The notes beneath the pieces are model-generated. The model was not told the origin of the DNA and searched no databases. It saw nothing but the letters and a program-made list of their open reading frames with translations. A stretch of 64,000 bases of DNA from Kitasatospora sp. NA04385 (GTDB lineage Bacteria; Actinomycetota; Actinomycetes; Streptomycetales; Streptomycetaceae). This document shows positions 1 to 9,080 of this stretch, piece by piece. Position numbers and translations under genes: made by a program. The DNA is taken from the NCBI RefSeq assembly GCF_013364235.1, contig NZ_CP054919.1:287276-351275 (forward strand). Reading direction: 5' to 3'. Position 1 is the stretch's first letter. Every line of letters starts with the position of its first letter.

Positions 1-2
1 AG

Positions 3-302
3 GCGGTGCGCGACCACCGGGCCGCCGACCGCGCCGTCACCGGCTGGGCCCGTGACCACGCCGCCGAACTGCGCGTCCTGGCCGCCCGGCTCGGCGCGGC
101 CGGGCTCGGCCCGGACGCCCGCCCGGCCCAGGAGGCCCTCACCGCCACCCTCGGTACGGCCGACGCGGCCGACCTGCTCGCTCCGCTCGTCGGCCTGCGC
201 CCCCACCTGGGCAGCGACCAGGCCGAGTTGGCCGCCCGCCTCGACGAGCTCACCGACCGCACCGGCCACCTCCGCGCCGCCAGCAACCGGCGCCGCGCCT
301 GA
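3..302 (+). CDS. C-terminal part of an unidentified protein (5' end outside window)
   Basis: The frame is open from the window edge to a TGA at 300-302, so this is the tail of a longer gene; the GTG at 6 is probably an internal codon. About 98 residues are visible, rich in Ala, Leu and Arg and probably helical. I see no motif I recognise and assign no function. It reads with typical high-GC codon use in the same direction as the cellulase gene, but a roughly 290-bp regulatory gap separates the two, so they are probably not one operon. Confidence 0.6.
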   Translation, partial: AVRDHRAADRAVTGWARDHAAELRVLAARLGAAGLGPDARPAQEALTATLGTADAADLLAPLVGLRPHLGSDQAELAARLDELTDRTGHLRAASNRRRA

Positions 303-520
303 GCGCCTTCCGGGTCGGCGGGCCCCGGGCGGCCGGAACGCACGGAGGCAGCCGGAACGCACGGAGGCGGTCGCGACCGGCGCGGACGGCGCCCGCCCCC
401 GACCCGTCGGCGCTGCGGGCCGGCCCCCCCCGAGCCGCGGTCTCCCCGAGCCGCCGTCAACTCGCTTCCGTTTACCGCCTCTTGACGTGCCCACCGCCGG
501 GCTGGCTTCATGGGGACGAG

Positions 521-534
521 TGGGAGCGCTCCCA
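521..534. promoter_or_regulatory. CebR-type operator
   Basis: The perfect 14-bp palindrome TGGGAGCGCTCCCA lies 56 bp upstream of the GH9 start. It is the known binding sequence of CebR, the LacI-family repressor of cellulose and cello-oligosaccharide genes in Streptomyces. The position fits repression of the cellulase promoter, relieved by cello-oligosaccharides. The match is seen directly; CebR control is inferred. Confidence 0.9.
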
Positions 535-589
535 CCCCCAGCGGGCCCCACTCCCTGCACCCCTCCCCCCCACAGGAAGGCTCCCACCC

Positions 590-3136
590 GTGCCTCCGAT
601 CACCCCAGGCCGCGGGCTGCCCCGGCGCGCGGCCGCCGCACTGACCGGGCTGGCGCTGATCGCCGCCGGCGTCACCGCCACCGCGATCGCCCCGGCCGCC
701 GCCGGCGCCGCCACCGTCAGCGTGGCCGCCACCGTCAGCGCGGCCGGCACTGTCAGCGCGGCCGGTACCGGCGCGACGACCGTCGGCACGCCCGCCGACT
801 TCCCCGTCCGGGTCAACCAGCTCGGCTACCTCCCGGACGGCCCCAAGCGGGCCACCGTGGTCAGCTCGGCGACCGCCCCGCTCACCTGGCAGCTGCGCGA
901 CTCCTCCGGCGCGCAGGTCGCGACCGGCACCACCACCGTGCACGGCGCCGACCAGGCGTCCGGCCAGTCCACCCACCTGGTGGACTTCGGCGCGTACACC
1001 GGCACCGGCACCGGCTTCACCCTGACCGTCGGCGGCCTGGCCGGCCACCCGTTCGACATCTCGGCGTCGCTGTACGACGGGCTGCGCTCCGACAGCCTGA
1101 ACTTCTTCTACCAGCAGCGCAGCGGCATCGCGATCGACGCGGCCCTCGCGGGCGGCAGCGCGTACGCCCGACCCGCCGGGCACCTGGGGGTGGCGCCGAA
1201 CAAGGGCGACACCAGCGTGCCGTGCCAGGCCGGGGTGTGCGACTACCGGCTGGACGTCCGCGGCGGCTGGTACGACGCCGGGGACCAGGGCAAGTACGTG
1301 GTCAACGGCGGCATCGCGACCTGGGAGCTGGTCAACTCCTTCGAGCGGGCCCGCCGTTCGGGCGGCGACGCGGCCCTCGGCGACTCCACGCTGCGGGTGC
1401 CCGAGCGCGGCAACGGGGTGCCGGACGTGCTGGACGAGGCCCGCTGGGAGCTGGAGTTCCTGCTGCGGATGCAGGTCCCGGACGGCAGGCCGATGGCCGG
1501 GATGGCCTTCCACAAGATCCACGACGCGCAGTGGACCGGCCTGCCGACCCGTCCCGAACTCGACGACCAGCAGCGCGAGTTGCACAAGCCGTCGACCGCC
1601 GCCACGCTCAACCTGGCCGCCACCGCCGCCCAGTGCGCCCGGGTCTACGCCCCGTACGACGCCGCCTTCGCCGCCCGCTGCCTGGACGCGGCCCGCCGCG
1701 CCTGGACGGCCGCCCGGACCAACCCGGGCGTGCTCGCCCCGGCCACCGACAGCACCGGCGGCGGCGCCTACGAGGACGCCGACGTCTCCGACGAGTTCTA
1801 CTGGGCGGCGGCCGAACTCCTCGCCACCACCGGCGAGTCGCAGTACCGGGACGCGGTCGCCTCCTCGCCGCTGCACACCGCGCCGGTGGACGCCTTCTGG
1901 TGGGGCGGCACCGCGACGCTCGGCCGGATCACCCTGGCCACCGTGCCCGGGGTGGCACTGCCCGCCGACGACCTGGCCCGGCTGCGCGGCCTGCTGACCA
2001 CGGCGGCCGACGGCTACCTGTCCACCATGGGCGGCCAGGGCTACGCGGTGCCGCTCGCCCCCGACGGCTACGTGTGGGGCTCCAACAGCTCGATCGCCAA
2101 CAACGCGATGGTGCTGGCCGTCGCCCACGAGCTGACCGGCGCCGCCCGCTACCGCACCGGCGCACTGGAGGCGATGGACTACCTGCTGGGCCGCAACGCC
2201 CTGGACCGCTCCTACGTGAGCGGCTACGGCGAGCGCGCCGCGGAGAACGAGCACCACCGCTTCTGGGCGCACCAGAACGACGCCGCGCTCCCGCACCCGC
2301 CGGCCGGCTCCTTCGCGGGCGGCCCGAACTCCGGCCTCCAGGACCCGGTCGCCCAGGCCCGGCTGGCGGGCTGCGCGCCGGCGGCCTGCTACGTCGACGA
2401 CATCGGCTCGTACTCGACCAACGAGGTGGCGGTCAACTGGAACGCCTCGCTGGCCTGGCTGGCCTCCTTCGCCGCCGAGCGGCCCGCGGCCCCGGCGACG
2501 CCCGCCGTGCAGGTGGCCCCGGCGGCGGTGACCGTCCCCGAGGGCGGCACGGCGGCGGTCGCGGTGCGGCTCTCGGCCGCGCCCGCCCAGAACGTGACGG
2601 TGACGGTCACCCGCACCTCGGGCGACCCCGACCTGTCGGCGGCGGCCGCCCCGCTGGTCTTCACCCCCGCCGACTGGTCCACCGCGCAGCAGGTCCGGGT
2701 CTCCGCGGCGCAGGACGCGGACCCGGCGGCGGGCAGCGCGCTCTTCACGGTCGGCGGCCCCGGCGTCCGGTCGGCGACCTTCACGGCGACCGAGGCGGAC
2801 GACGACACCGCGGGGCCCGCGGCGTCCTGCGCGGTGGCGTACAAGGTGGACAGCTCCTGGGGCAACGGGTTCACCGCGACGGTGACGGTGAAGAACACCG
2901 GCGCCTCGACCGTCTCCGGCTGGACGCTCGGCTGGAACTTCACCGGCGACCAGCGGATCACCAACGCGTGGAACGCGACGGTCTCCCAGAGCGGCGCCGC
3001 CGTGACCGCGCGGGACGCCGGGTGGAACGGCACCCTGGCGCCCGGCGCGAGCGCGGGCTTCGGCTTCCAGGCGACGTACTCCGGCGGCAACGCGGCACCG
3101 CCCCGGTTCACCGTGAACGGCGCCGACTGCGCCTGA
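590..3136 (+). CDS. Secreted GH9 endoglucanase with C-terminal CBM2
   Basis: Predicted exported cellulase that hydrolyses beta-1,4-glucan by inversion. GTG 590 is chosen because AGGAAGG ends about 10 bp upstream and a Tat/Sec-like signal peptide (RR, then a hydrophobic run to AGA around residue 40) follows at once. Order of domains in 848 aa: N-terminal Ig-like domain (about 70-160, opening [10 protein letters not shown]), GH9 catalytic barrel (about 165-620) with the DAGD motif at 229-232 and the catalytic-acid segment [10 protein letters not shown] containing Glu612, a Calx-beta/Fn3-like linker domain (about 640-735), and a family 2 cellulose-binding module (about 747-848) bounded by Cys747 and a Cys near the end. 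A CebR operator lies upstream. The key residues look intact. Confidence 0.95.
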   Translation: MPPITPGRGLPRRAAAALTGLALIAAGVTATAIAPAAAGAATVSVAATVSAAGTVSAAGTGATTVGTPADFPVRVNQLGYLPDGPKRATVVSSATAPLTWQLRDSSGAQVATGTTTVHGADQASGQSTHLVDFGAYTGTGTGFTLTVGGLAGHPFDISASLYDGLRSDSLNFFYQQRSGIAIDAALAGGSAYARPAGHLGVAPNKGDTSVPCQAGVCDYRLDVRGGWYDAGDQGKYVVNGGIATWELVNSFERARRSGGDAALGDSTLRVPERGNGVPDVLDEARWELEFLLRMQVPDGRPMAGMAFHKIHDAQWTGLPTRPELDDQQRELHKPSTAATLNLAATAAQCARVYAPYDAAFAARCLDAARRAWTAARTNPGVLAPATDSTGGGAYEDADVSDEFYWAAAELLATTGESQYRDAVASSPLHTAPVDAFWWGGTATLGRITLATVPGVALPADDLARLRGLLTTAADGYLSTMGGQGYAVPLAPDGYVWGSNSSIANNAMVLAVAHELTGAARYRTGALEAMDYLLGRNALDRSYVSGYGERAAENEHHRFWAHQNDAALPHPPAGSFAGGPNSGLQDPVAQARLAGCAPAACYVDDIGSYSTNEVAVNWNASLAWLASFAAERPAAPATPAVQVAPAAVTVPEGGTAAVAVRLSAAPAQNVTVTVTRTSGDPDLSAAAAPLVFTPADWSTAQQVRVSAAQDADPAAGSALFTVGGPGVRSATFTATEADDDTAGPAASCAVAYKVDSSWGNGFTATVTVKNTGASTVSGWTLGWNFTGDQRITNAWNATVSQSGAAVTARDAGWNGTLAPGASAGFGFQATYSGGNAAPPRFTVNGADCA

Positions 3137-3142
3137 GCACCG

Positions 3143-3178
3143 GCCCGGCCCCGGCGGTGAGTCACGCCGGGGCCGGGC
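3143..3178. terminator. Bidirectional hairpin terminator
   Basis: A perfect 14-bp GC stem (3143-3156 with 3165-3178) and an 8-nt loop lie between the convergent GH9 gene and the Tim44-like gene. There is no T tract, as is common in actinomycetes. It could serve both genes. Confidence 0.65.
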
Positions 3179-3190
3179 CCGGGGCGCGGC

Positions 3191-4522
3191 CTACTCCACG
3201 TCGGCGGCGACCACGGTCCAGGTCCCGGTCGAGGTGTCGTCCAGCCGCAGGTCGAACGCGAAGGTGATCGGCCTGCGCTCGCGGGCGTCGCCGCGGAGCA
3301 CCTGCTCGGTGCGCCGGTCGACCTCGTAGTAGACGCCCTCCGCGTCGACCGCGACCCGGAAGACGATCGGCTCGCGCGAGACCAGCGAGCGCACCGTGAC
3401 CGACCTGACGAGGGCGTCGCGCATGACCGTCCGGTCGACCGTGCGCACGGACGTGAAGTCCAGGCTGCCGTCGTTCATGACCCACTCCTCGAGGAACCGC
3501 TCGACGGCGACCTCCAGGACCGCCCGGTCGAACCGGCCGTCGAGCACGCTCAGGTCGCCGACGGCCGCGTCGGCGTCGGTGCTCCAGGAGATGTTGGTGA
3601 GCGACAGGATGTCGTGCGCGCCCTTGACCGCGGTCCTCCCGGCCACCTCCAGCACCGCCTCGCGGGCGACCTCCTTCTGGTCCCAGCCGTCGGTCTCGAT
3701 GGCGTTGGTCAGGTGGTGCGCGCCCTCGGCCGCCTGCTCCACCGAGGACACGATCCACTCGCCGGCCCGGTCCTTGCGCAGCGTCCAGTACTCGACCGGG
3801 CGGGTCGAGCCGTCCTTGCGCGTGGCGTCCGCGCCGTGGCTGCGGCGCACGTAGTCGTTGAGCGTCGCGGTGATCCGGAAGGTGACGGTGTCGTTGGTCT
3901 CGCCCGCGCGGTTCGCGAGGTCGACCAGCTCGACCGTCGGGCCGGAGAGGATCTCCACCACGTTGACCTCGCCGCGCGACTCGTAGTCGCGCAGCCCGTC
4001 GGCCCACTTGCCGTAGAGCACGGGGGACATGATCCGCTGCAGCGTGGCGTGGTCGTTGCGGGTCCAGGCCTGCTGGGCGGTGGTGTACAGCCAGACCGCC
4101 CGCTGCTCCAGCGCGGTGCGCTCGAAGCTCGGGTCGGTTTCGGCGAGGGCGTCGACCCGGGCCCCGATCCGGACGGCGCGCTCGCGGGCCTGCTCGTCGG
4201 CGCGGTGCGCCGTGCGGTCCGAGACCGTGTTCAGGTCGGCGGACTGCTTCGCCTTCCGGCGCCGCTGCCTGAGCCACAGGACCAGGACGATGACGGCCAC
4301 GATCACCAGCAGCGCGAGGAACCCGCTGCCGCCGGCCCCGACGCCGTAGCCGAAGCCGACCCCGGTCGACCCGTGGAAGCCGCCGCCGCCGTGGCTGCCC
4401 CCACCACCACCGCTGCTGCCGCCGAACCCGTGGCTACCGCCCCCGCCACGGGCCTGCGCGACGGTCGGACTGCTCAGCACGACGGCTCCAGCGACCACGG
4501 TTATCCAGCGACGGGCGCGCAC
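3191..4522 (-). CDS. Tim44-like domain membrane protein
   Basis: 443 aa. An N-terminal signal-like segment (1-24) ends in AQA and is followed by a Gly/Ser/His-rich low-complexity stretch (about 26-66), one strong transmembrane helix (about 69-85, LALLVIVAVIVLVLWL) and a basic stop-transfer. The soluble remainder carries a Tim44/TIM44-like fold segment (WLYTTAQQAWTRNDHATLQ and following, about 125-260), a cystatin-like domain found in bacterial membrane proteins that probably bind lipid or peptide. The role is unknown. It is monocistronic, reads convergently to the cellulase, and shares a terminator hairpin with it. Confidence 0.8.
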   Translation of the reverse strand: MRARRWITVVAGAVVLSSPTVAQARGGGGSHGFGGSSGGGGGSHGGGGFHGSTGVGFGYGVGAGGSGFLALLVIVAVIVLVLWLRQRRRKAKQSADLNTVSDRTAHRADEQARERAVRIGARVDALAETDPSFERTALEQRAVWLYTTAQQAWTRNDHATLQRIMSPVLYGKWADGLRDYESRGEVNVVEILSGPTVELVDLANRAGETNDTVTFRITATLNDYVRRSHGADATRKDGSTRPVEYWTLRKDRAGEWIVSSVEQAAEGAHHLTNAIETDGWDQKEVAREAVLEVAGRTAVKGAHDILSLTNISWSTDADAAVGDLSVLDGRFDRAVLEVAVERFLEEWVMNDGSLDFTSVRTVDRTVMRDALVRSVTVRSLVSREPIVFRVAVDAEGVYYEVDRRTEQVLRGDARERRPITFAFDLRLDDTSTGTWTVVAADVE

Positions 4523-4591
4523 CGGGCTCCCCCTTCAGGAAACAGAACTGTTCCCTGCGAGCCTACAAGCCGGGCCGCCCCGGCCGCGGGG

Positions 4592-5836
4592 TCAGCCCTC
4601 GGACGGGGTCCGGCGCGGGGCCGGGAGCCGGAGCGGCCGGGGGTGCAGGGCGGCCGGGTGGGGGCCGTGGCGGGGGTCGAGCTCGTGCAGGATCTGCTGG
4701 GTCTCGTCCACGATCGAACCGTGCAGGGACCAGACGGCCGGGCCCCGGTCGGTGCGGCGGAGCGTCTCGGCGGCCGCGGCGTGGTGGTCGCGGCCGCGTT
4801 CCAGGGCCGCCGTCAGGTCCTCGGTGTGCCCCGGCTCGCGGACGTGGTCGCGCTGGATGCGGGCGAGCACGTCGAGCGCGTCGCCGACCGCCTCCAGGAC
4901 GTCGCCGAGCGGCCGCACCCGGGCGCGGGCCTCGGCGCGGGCCTGCTCCCCGTCCGGGAACCGGCGCTCGCCGCGGGCCAGGTCGTCGAGGCCGCGGAGC
5001 ACCGATCCGAGCTGGTCGCAGACGTGGCCGAGGCAGGTGAGCCCCTCGCCCAGCGGGCCGAGCGCGACCGCCGGATCGGCGCCCTGCCGCAGCCGCCGGG
5101 GGTTGAGCCGGATGCCCTCCTCGGCCTGGACGGCCACCCGGCGCGCCTGGTCGAGTTCGCGGGCGGCCGCCTCCACCCGGCGCAGCCAGCCGTCGGAGGC
5201 CCGTTCGTCCCAACCCTCGTGCAGGCCGCGGGCGGTGTCGTGGGCGATGTCGGCGAGGCGGTGCGCGACCCGGGCGGTCCGGTGCGCGGCGTGGCCGACG
5301 TACGTGGGGGGCGCGGCGACCAGGTTGACCAGCACCCCGGAGGCGACGCCGACCAGGGTGTCCCCGATCCGGACGGGAGCGTACGGCGCGCCGGTGCTGA
5401 GGACGAGCAGGACGGTGACCGGCACCTCGGTGGCCTGCTCACCCAGGCGCAGCAGCTTCCCCAGGGCCAGGCAGACGGCGACGGCGAGGCCGATGCTGGC
5501 GAAGCCCGCCCCGGCCAGGCGCAGCAGGCCGAGGGCGGCCAGGGCCCCGAGCATGACGCCGCCGATCTGCCGCAGGCCCTGGGCCAGCGTGCGGAACACC
5601 GTGAGCTGGACGGTCAGCAGCGCCGCCAGCGGGGCGAGGACGGGCTGTTCGTCCTCGCCCAGCAGCAGCACCGCGGCCTCCCAGGCCAGTGCGCAGGCCA
5701 CCGCCACCCGGACGGTCTGCGCGACCGACTCGCGGTGCGGGCGGGCCGCGCGCACGGGGTGGCGCAGCGCGTCCCGGGCGGCCCGCCGGCCGTCGGCCGC
5801 CCGGCGGCGCCACGACGCCGGGCCGGGGGCGGTCAC
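4592..5836 (-). CDS. FUSC/aromatic-acid-exporter-like membrane protein
   Basis: 414 aa. GTG 5836 is chosen because it overlaps the mscL stop (GTGA), giving translational coupling. The N-terminal half (about 30-190) has several hydrophobic helices in pairs, as in the FUSC/DUF939 family of putative aromatic-compound exporters. The C-terminal half is a long, charged, mostly helical cytoplasmic region. The family exports small aromatic acids in characterised members; the substrate here is unknown. Pairing with mscL suggests an envelope role, by inference. Confidence 0.75.
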   Translation of the reverse strand: MTAPGPASWRRRAADGRRAARDALRHPVRAARPHRESVAQTVRVAVACALAWEAAVLLLGEDEQPVLAPLAALLTVQLTVFRTLAQGLRQIGGVMLGALAALGLLRLAGAGFASIGLAVAVCLALGKLLRLGEQATEVPVTVLLVLSTGAPYAPVRIGDTLVGVASGVLVNLVAAPPTYVGHAAHRTARVAHRLADIAHDTARGLHEGWDERASDGWLRRVEAAARELDQARRVAVQAEEGIRLNPRRLRQGADPAVALGPLGEGLTCLGHVCDQLGSVLRGLDDLARGERRFPDGEQARAEARARVRPLGDVLEAVGDALDVLARIQRDHVREPGHTEDLTAALERGRDHHAAAAETLRRTDRGPAVWSLHGSIVDETQQILHELDPRHGPHPAALHPRPLRLPAPRRTPSEG

Positions 5837-6252
5837 GGCAGGTCGGGCATCGGGGCGAGCTCGGCGGTGCAGAAGGCGCACCGGATCGCCCGGGCGGGGA
5901 TCGCGGACAGGCACTCGGGGCAGTCCCGCTTGGGCGCCTGGACGTCCTGGTGCGGGGCGAAGCGCTCGTGCAGCTTGTTGAACGGCAGCACGACCACGAA
6001 GTAGAGCACCAGCGCGGTGAGCAGGAGGGTGATCACGGCGTCGATGAAGCCGCCGTACGGGAACTCCACGTGGTGGATGCTGACGGTCCGGCGGCTGAAG
6101 TCGCCCACCGCGCCGGTGGCGAGGCCGACCAGCGGGGTGAGGAAGGCGCGGACCAGGGCGGTGACCACGCCGGAGAACGCCGCTCCGATCACCACGCCCA
6201 CGGCCAGGTCGACGACGTTGCCCCGTAGGACGAAGCCACGGAAACCCTTCAC
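5833..6252 (-). CDS. mscL: Large-conductance mechanosensitive channel MscL
   Basis: 139 aa, normal MscL length. It begins MKGFRGFVLRGNVVDLAVGVVIG, the conserved N-terminal amphipathic helix and pore-lining TM1, then a periplasmic loop and TM2 (about 66-90, FIDAVITLLLTALVLYFVV). The channel opens under membrane tension to release solutes in hypo-osmotic shock. An oddity is the C-terminal tail with two CxxC pairs (CPEC...CAFC), a small zinc-ribbon-like extension found in a subset of actinobacterial MscL proteins. It is first in a two-gene coupled operon with the FUSC-like gene. Confidence 0.95.
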   Translation of the reverse strand: MKGFRGFVLRGNVVDLAVGVVIGAAFSGVVTALVRAFLTPLVGLATGAVGDFSRRTVSIHHVEFPYGGFIDAVITLLLTALVLYFVVVLPFNKLHERFAPHQDVQAPKRDCPECLSAIPARAIRCAFCTAELAPMPDLP

Positions 6253-6450
6253 TGACGCTCATCCTTCCCGTTCGCCTCCGCCCGCCCGCGCGAGCCGGTC
6301 CGGGGCGCGGCGACCGCCTGCGGTCGGCCTCCCGCGCACCCGGCGGCCTTCTGCCCGGTCCGCCCGCCCCCATGCCCGGACGCTGCGCCCGCCCCTTCAC
6401 CGGCCGGGGTCGGCGGGACGGTGTACGGCGGACCGGTCGGGGTCGGCCGC

Positions 6451-6813
6451 TCACTGCGTGGAGAGGTTCCGCCGGACGCAGTCGACGTACTGGTGGAGGC
6501 CGTCGGGGCGGTAGCACTCCTGGGTGTGGTCGGCGTACCAGGCGAGCAGGACGGCGGCCAGGACGGACACCGCGACGGCGGCGAGGGAGAGGGCCAGGCC
6601 GACGAGGGCGCGGCGGCGGCCGGGGGCGGTGCGGCCGGAGGCGCTGCGGCGGGAGGCGTGCAGGGCGACGGCTCCGGTGACCAGGCCGGCGGCGCCGAGC
6701 AGGCCGCCGACGACGGCGGGGGAGGTGAACAGGCCCAGCGCGCCCAGGACCGCGGTCGCCGTCGCCGTCGCCGGGGTGTTGCGTTCTGCCGTGGTGGTTC
6801 CTCGGGTGTCCAT
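6451..6813 (-). CDS. Small DUF4190-like membrane protein
   Basis: 120 aa. ATG 6813 is preceded by GGAAGGAG. Two hydrophobic spans (about 19-50 and 69-92) surround an Arg-rich cytoplasmic turn, and a short C-terminal tail has two Cys (CYRPDG and DCVRRN). The arrangement matches DUF4190-type small actinobacterial membrane proteins of unknown function. It is divergent from the histidine kinase at 6964, with 150 bp between the starts, so regulation by that pair is possible but unproven. Confidence 0.7.
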   Translation of the reverse strand: MDTRGTTTAERNTPATATATAVLGALGLFTSPAVVGGLLGAAGLVTGAVALHASRRSASGRTAPGRRRALVGLALSLAAVAVSVLAAVLLAWYADHTQECYRPDGLHQYVDCVRRNLSTQ

Positions 6814-6963
6814 CCGGGGCTCCTTCCGGGTGCGGCCCGGTCCTTCCGGGCCGCACCGATCCTGGAACGCGGGGCCCGGTGCGCGCCTCCCGGTCCGGAG
6901 GGAACCGGGGCTCCCCCGATCGGGGGAGGGGGCGCGGCGGGCCGGCGGCCATACTTGTCGTCC

Positions 6964-8232
6964 ATGACCTGGGCTATCGGGCCGTTCCTGCGCGGCTCCA
7001 CGTACACGGGCGCGCTGTTCGCGTTCCTCGGCGCGGCGGCCAGCCTGCTGCTGCTGCCGTTCGCGGTGCTGCCCGCGCTGCTGTGGGAGTCCGGGCCGTA
7101 CGGGGCGCGGGCCGCGCTGGTGGCGGCTCTGTGGGCGGGGCTGGTGGCGCTGGTCGGGACGGCCCGGAGCACTCGGCGGGTGCTGGTGGCGGCGGCCCGC
7201 CGGATGCTGGACGTACCGCTGCCCGCACCGGCTGCACCGGTCGGGGCCTCCGAGGCCTCCGGGGCCTCCGGGGCCTCCGGGGCGTTCGTCGCGGACCGGC
7301 GGCGGACCGGGCTGTGGCTGCTGCTGCACGTCGCCGCGGGCTGGGCCGCCGGGCTGACGGCCAATCTGCTGCTGGCGGCGCTGGCCCTGCCGGGGCGCTG
7401 GCTCGGCGGGGAGCTGGAACTGTCGTTCTCCGGCCGGACGGTGCGGTCCGGGGACGGCTGGGCGAGCTGGGCGGCGGCCCTGGGGTGCGTGCTGCTGGCC
7501 GTGCTGGTGTGCGCGGCGGTGTCGAGCGTGCTGCGCCGACTGGCGCCGCGGCTGCTGGGCCCCTCCCCCGCCGAGCGGCTCGCGCTGGCGGTGGCGCGGG
7601 AACGGCGGCTGGCCGAACGCAACCGGCTGGCCACGGAGTTGCACGACTCGATCGGGCACACCCTGACGGCGGCCACCATCCAGGCGGCGGTGGCCGGCGA
7701 GGTGCTCACCGGTGACCCGGTGGCCGCCCGGGCCGCGCTGCGCAGCATCGAGGAGTCGACCCGGGCCGCGCTGGAGGACCTCGACCACGTACTGGGCGTG
7801 CTGCGCGAGGAGGCCGCGGGGACGGCGCCCGCCCGGACGCTGGCCGACCTGCCCGACCTGCTGGAGCGGCTGCGGCACGCGGGCACGGAGGTCGAGGCGG
7901 AGCTGACGGACGACCTGGCGGGCGTGCCGGGGGCGGTGTCGCGGGCGGCCTACCGGATCCTCCAGGAGGGGGCGACCAACGCGCTGCGGCACGGCGCGGA
8001 CGGCCCGGTCCGCGTCACAGCGGTGCTCTCGGCCGCCGGGCTGGAGCTGGCCGTGGCCAACCGGACCGGCCGGGACCGGGGCGGGCGGTCGGCGGGCTTC
8101 CCGAGCTCCGGCCACGGGCTGCCGGGCCTGGCCGAACGGGTGCGCCTGCTGGACGGCGAGTTCCGGGCCGGGCCCGACGGCGCCGACCACTGGGTCCTGG
8201 CGGCCCGCCTCCCCGTCCGGACGTCCGGGTGA
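6964..8232 (+). CDS. NarL-type sensor histidine kinase
   Basis: 422 aa. Four to five membrane helices occupy the N-terminal half, with a GAS-repeat linker (about 93-106) encoded by a 9-bp in-frame tandem repeat. A HisKA_3 dimerisation region follows with the phospho-acceptor His227 in ELHDSIGHTL, then a HATPase_c domain with the N-box (EGATNALRHG) and G-box (GHGLPGLAERV). The enzyme autophosphorylates and passes phosphate to the regulator encoded next, whose GTG start overlaps this gene's TGA (GTGA). The signal is unknown; the sensory part has no large extracellular domain, which suggests intramembrane sensing. Confidence 0.92.
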   Translation: MTWAIGPFLRGSTYTGALFAFLGAAASLLLLPFAVLPALLWESGPYGARAALVAALWAGLVALVGTARSTRRVLVAAARRMLDVPLPAPAAPVGASEASGASGASGAFVADRRRTGLWLLLHVAAGWAAGLTANLLLAALALPGRWLGGELELSFSGRTVRSGDGWASWAAALGCVLLAVLVCAAVSSVLRRLAPRLLGPSPAERLALAVARERRLAERNRLATELHDSIGHTLTAATIQAAVAGEVLTGDPVAARAALRSIEESTRAALEDLDHVLGVLREEAAGTAPARTLADLPDLLERLRHAGTEVEAELTDDLAGVPGAVSRAAYRILQEGATNALRHGADGPVRVTAVLSAAGLELAVANRTGRDRGGRSAGFPSSGHGLPGLAERVRLLDGEFRAGPDGADHWVLAARLPVRTSG

Positions 8233-8936
8233 ACGCCCCGGAGCCGGCCCGGCCCCCCGGGCCGGCGGACGCCCCGGCCGCCGGGGTCGCGCTGCTGATC
8301 GCCGACGACGACGCGGTGACCCGCAGCGGCCTGCGCGTCCTGCTCGCGGCGCAGCCCGGGATCAGCGTGGTCGGCGAGGCCGCCGACGGCCTGGAGGCGG
8401 TCGAACGGGCCCGGCTGCTGCGGCCGGACGTGGTGCTGATGGACGTGCGGATGCCGCGCTGCGACGGCATCGAGGCGACCCGGCGGATCCTCGCGGAAGT
8501 GCCGGACCCGCCCAAGGTCATGGTGATCACCACGTTCGAGAACGACGGCCACGTCACCGCCGCGCTGAGTGCCGGAGCCGCCGGGTTCGTCCTCAAGCGG
8601 CTGCCGGTGCCGCGGATCGCCCGGGCGGTGCGGACCGTCGCGGCGGGCGAGGAGGTCCTGTTCCCGGCCGACCTGCGCCGGATGGTCACCGCCCGCCCGC
8701 TGGACTCCGGGCGGGCCCTGCCGGAGGCCGGTCTGACGCCCCGGGAGGAGGCCGTGCTCCGGCTGATGGCCACCGGGCGCTCCAACCCGGACATCGCCCG
8801 CGCGCTCACCGTCAGCCCGGAGACGGTCAAGACCCACGTCGGGAACGTGCTGACCAAGCTCGGCGCGCAGAACCGCACCCACGCCGTGGTGATCGCCTAC
8901 GAATCGGGCCTGGTCGTCCCGGGCCTGCCCGGCTGA
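8229..8936 (+). CDS. NarL/FixJ-family response regulator
   Basis: 235 aa with a short Pro/Ala-rich N-terminal extension. The receiver domain has the acidic triad start (IADDDAVTRSG), the phospho-acceptor Asp72 in LMDVRMP, and the switch and Lys region toward residue 110-120. The C-terminal LuxR-type helix-turn-helix (about 168-230) contains LTPREEAVLRLMATG and SPETVKTHVGNVLTKLG. It is the cognate partner of the upstream kinase, by operon and 4-bp overlap. Targets are unknown; the divergent small membrane-protein gene is a candidate. Confidence 0.94.
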   Translation: MNAPEPARPPGPADAPAAGVALLIADDDAVTRSGLRVLLAAQPGISVVGEAADGLEAVERARLLRPDVVLMDVRMPRCDGIEATRRILAEVPDPPKVMVITTFENDGHVTAALSAGAAGFVLKRLPVPRIARAVRTVAAGEEVLFPADLRRMVTARPLDSGRALPEAGLTPREEAVLRLMATGRSNPDIARALTVSPETVKTHVGNVLTKLGAQNRTHAVVIAYESGLVVPGLPG

Positions 8937-9080
8937 CGTCCCGTCGGGGGCCTCCGTCCCGGCGGAGCACCCGGCGACGGCCGCACCGGGCGGAGCGGGC
9001 GTGGCGCACCGCTCCGGATGATCGCTAAGCTGCCCCGGCGGGCCGACACTCGGCCACCGGGGCCATCACGGAGGGCGGGC

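Noticed and set aside
52-3267. A 1071-codon Arg/Pro-rich open frame over the cellulase gene
   Set aside because: It is the +1 shadow of the GH9 gene; composition is typical of an antisense-like high-GC frame and it has no domain or ribosome-binding site.
3614-6004. Long plus-strand open frames opposite the Tim44, FUSC and mscL genes
   Set aside because: Antisense shadows of real genes; no start signals and Arg/Gly-rich nonsense composition.
7240-7290. 9-bp repeat in the histidine kinase gene as a phase-variation site
   Set aside because: The unit is a multiple of three, so copy changes only alter a GAS linker and cannot shift the frame.
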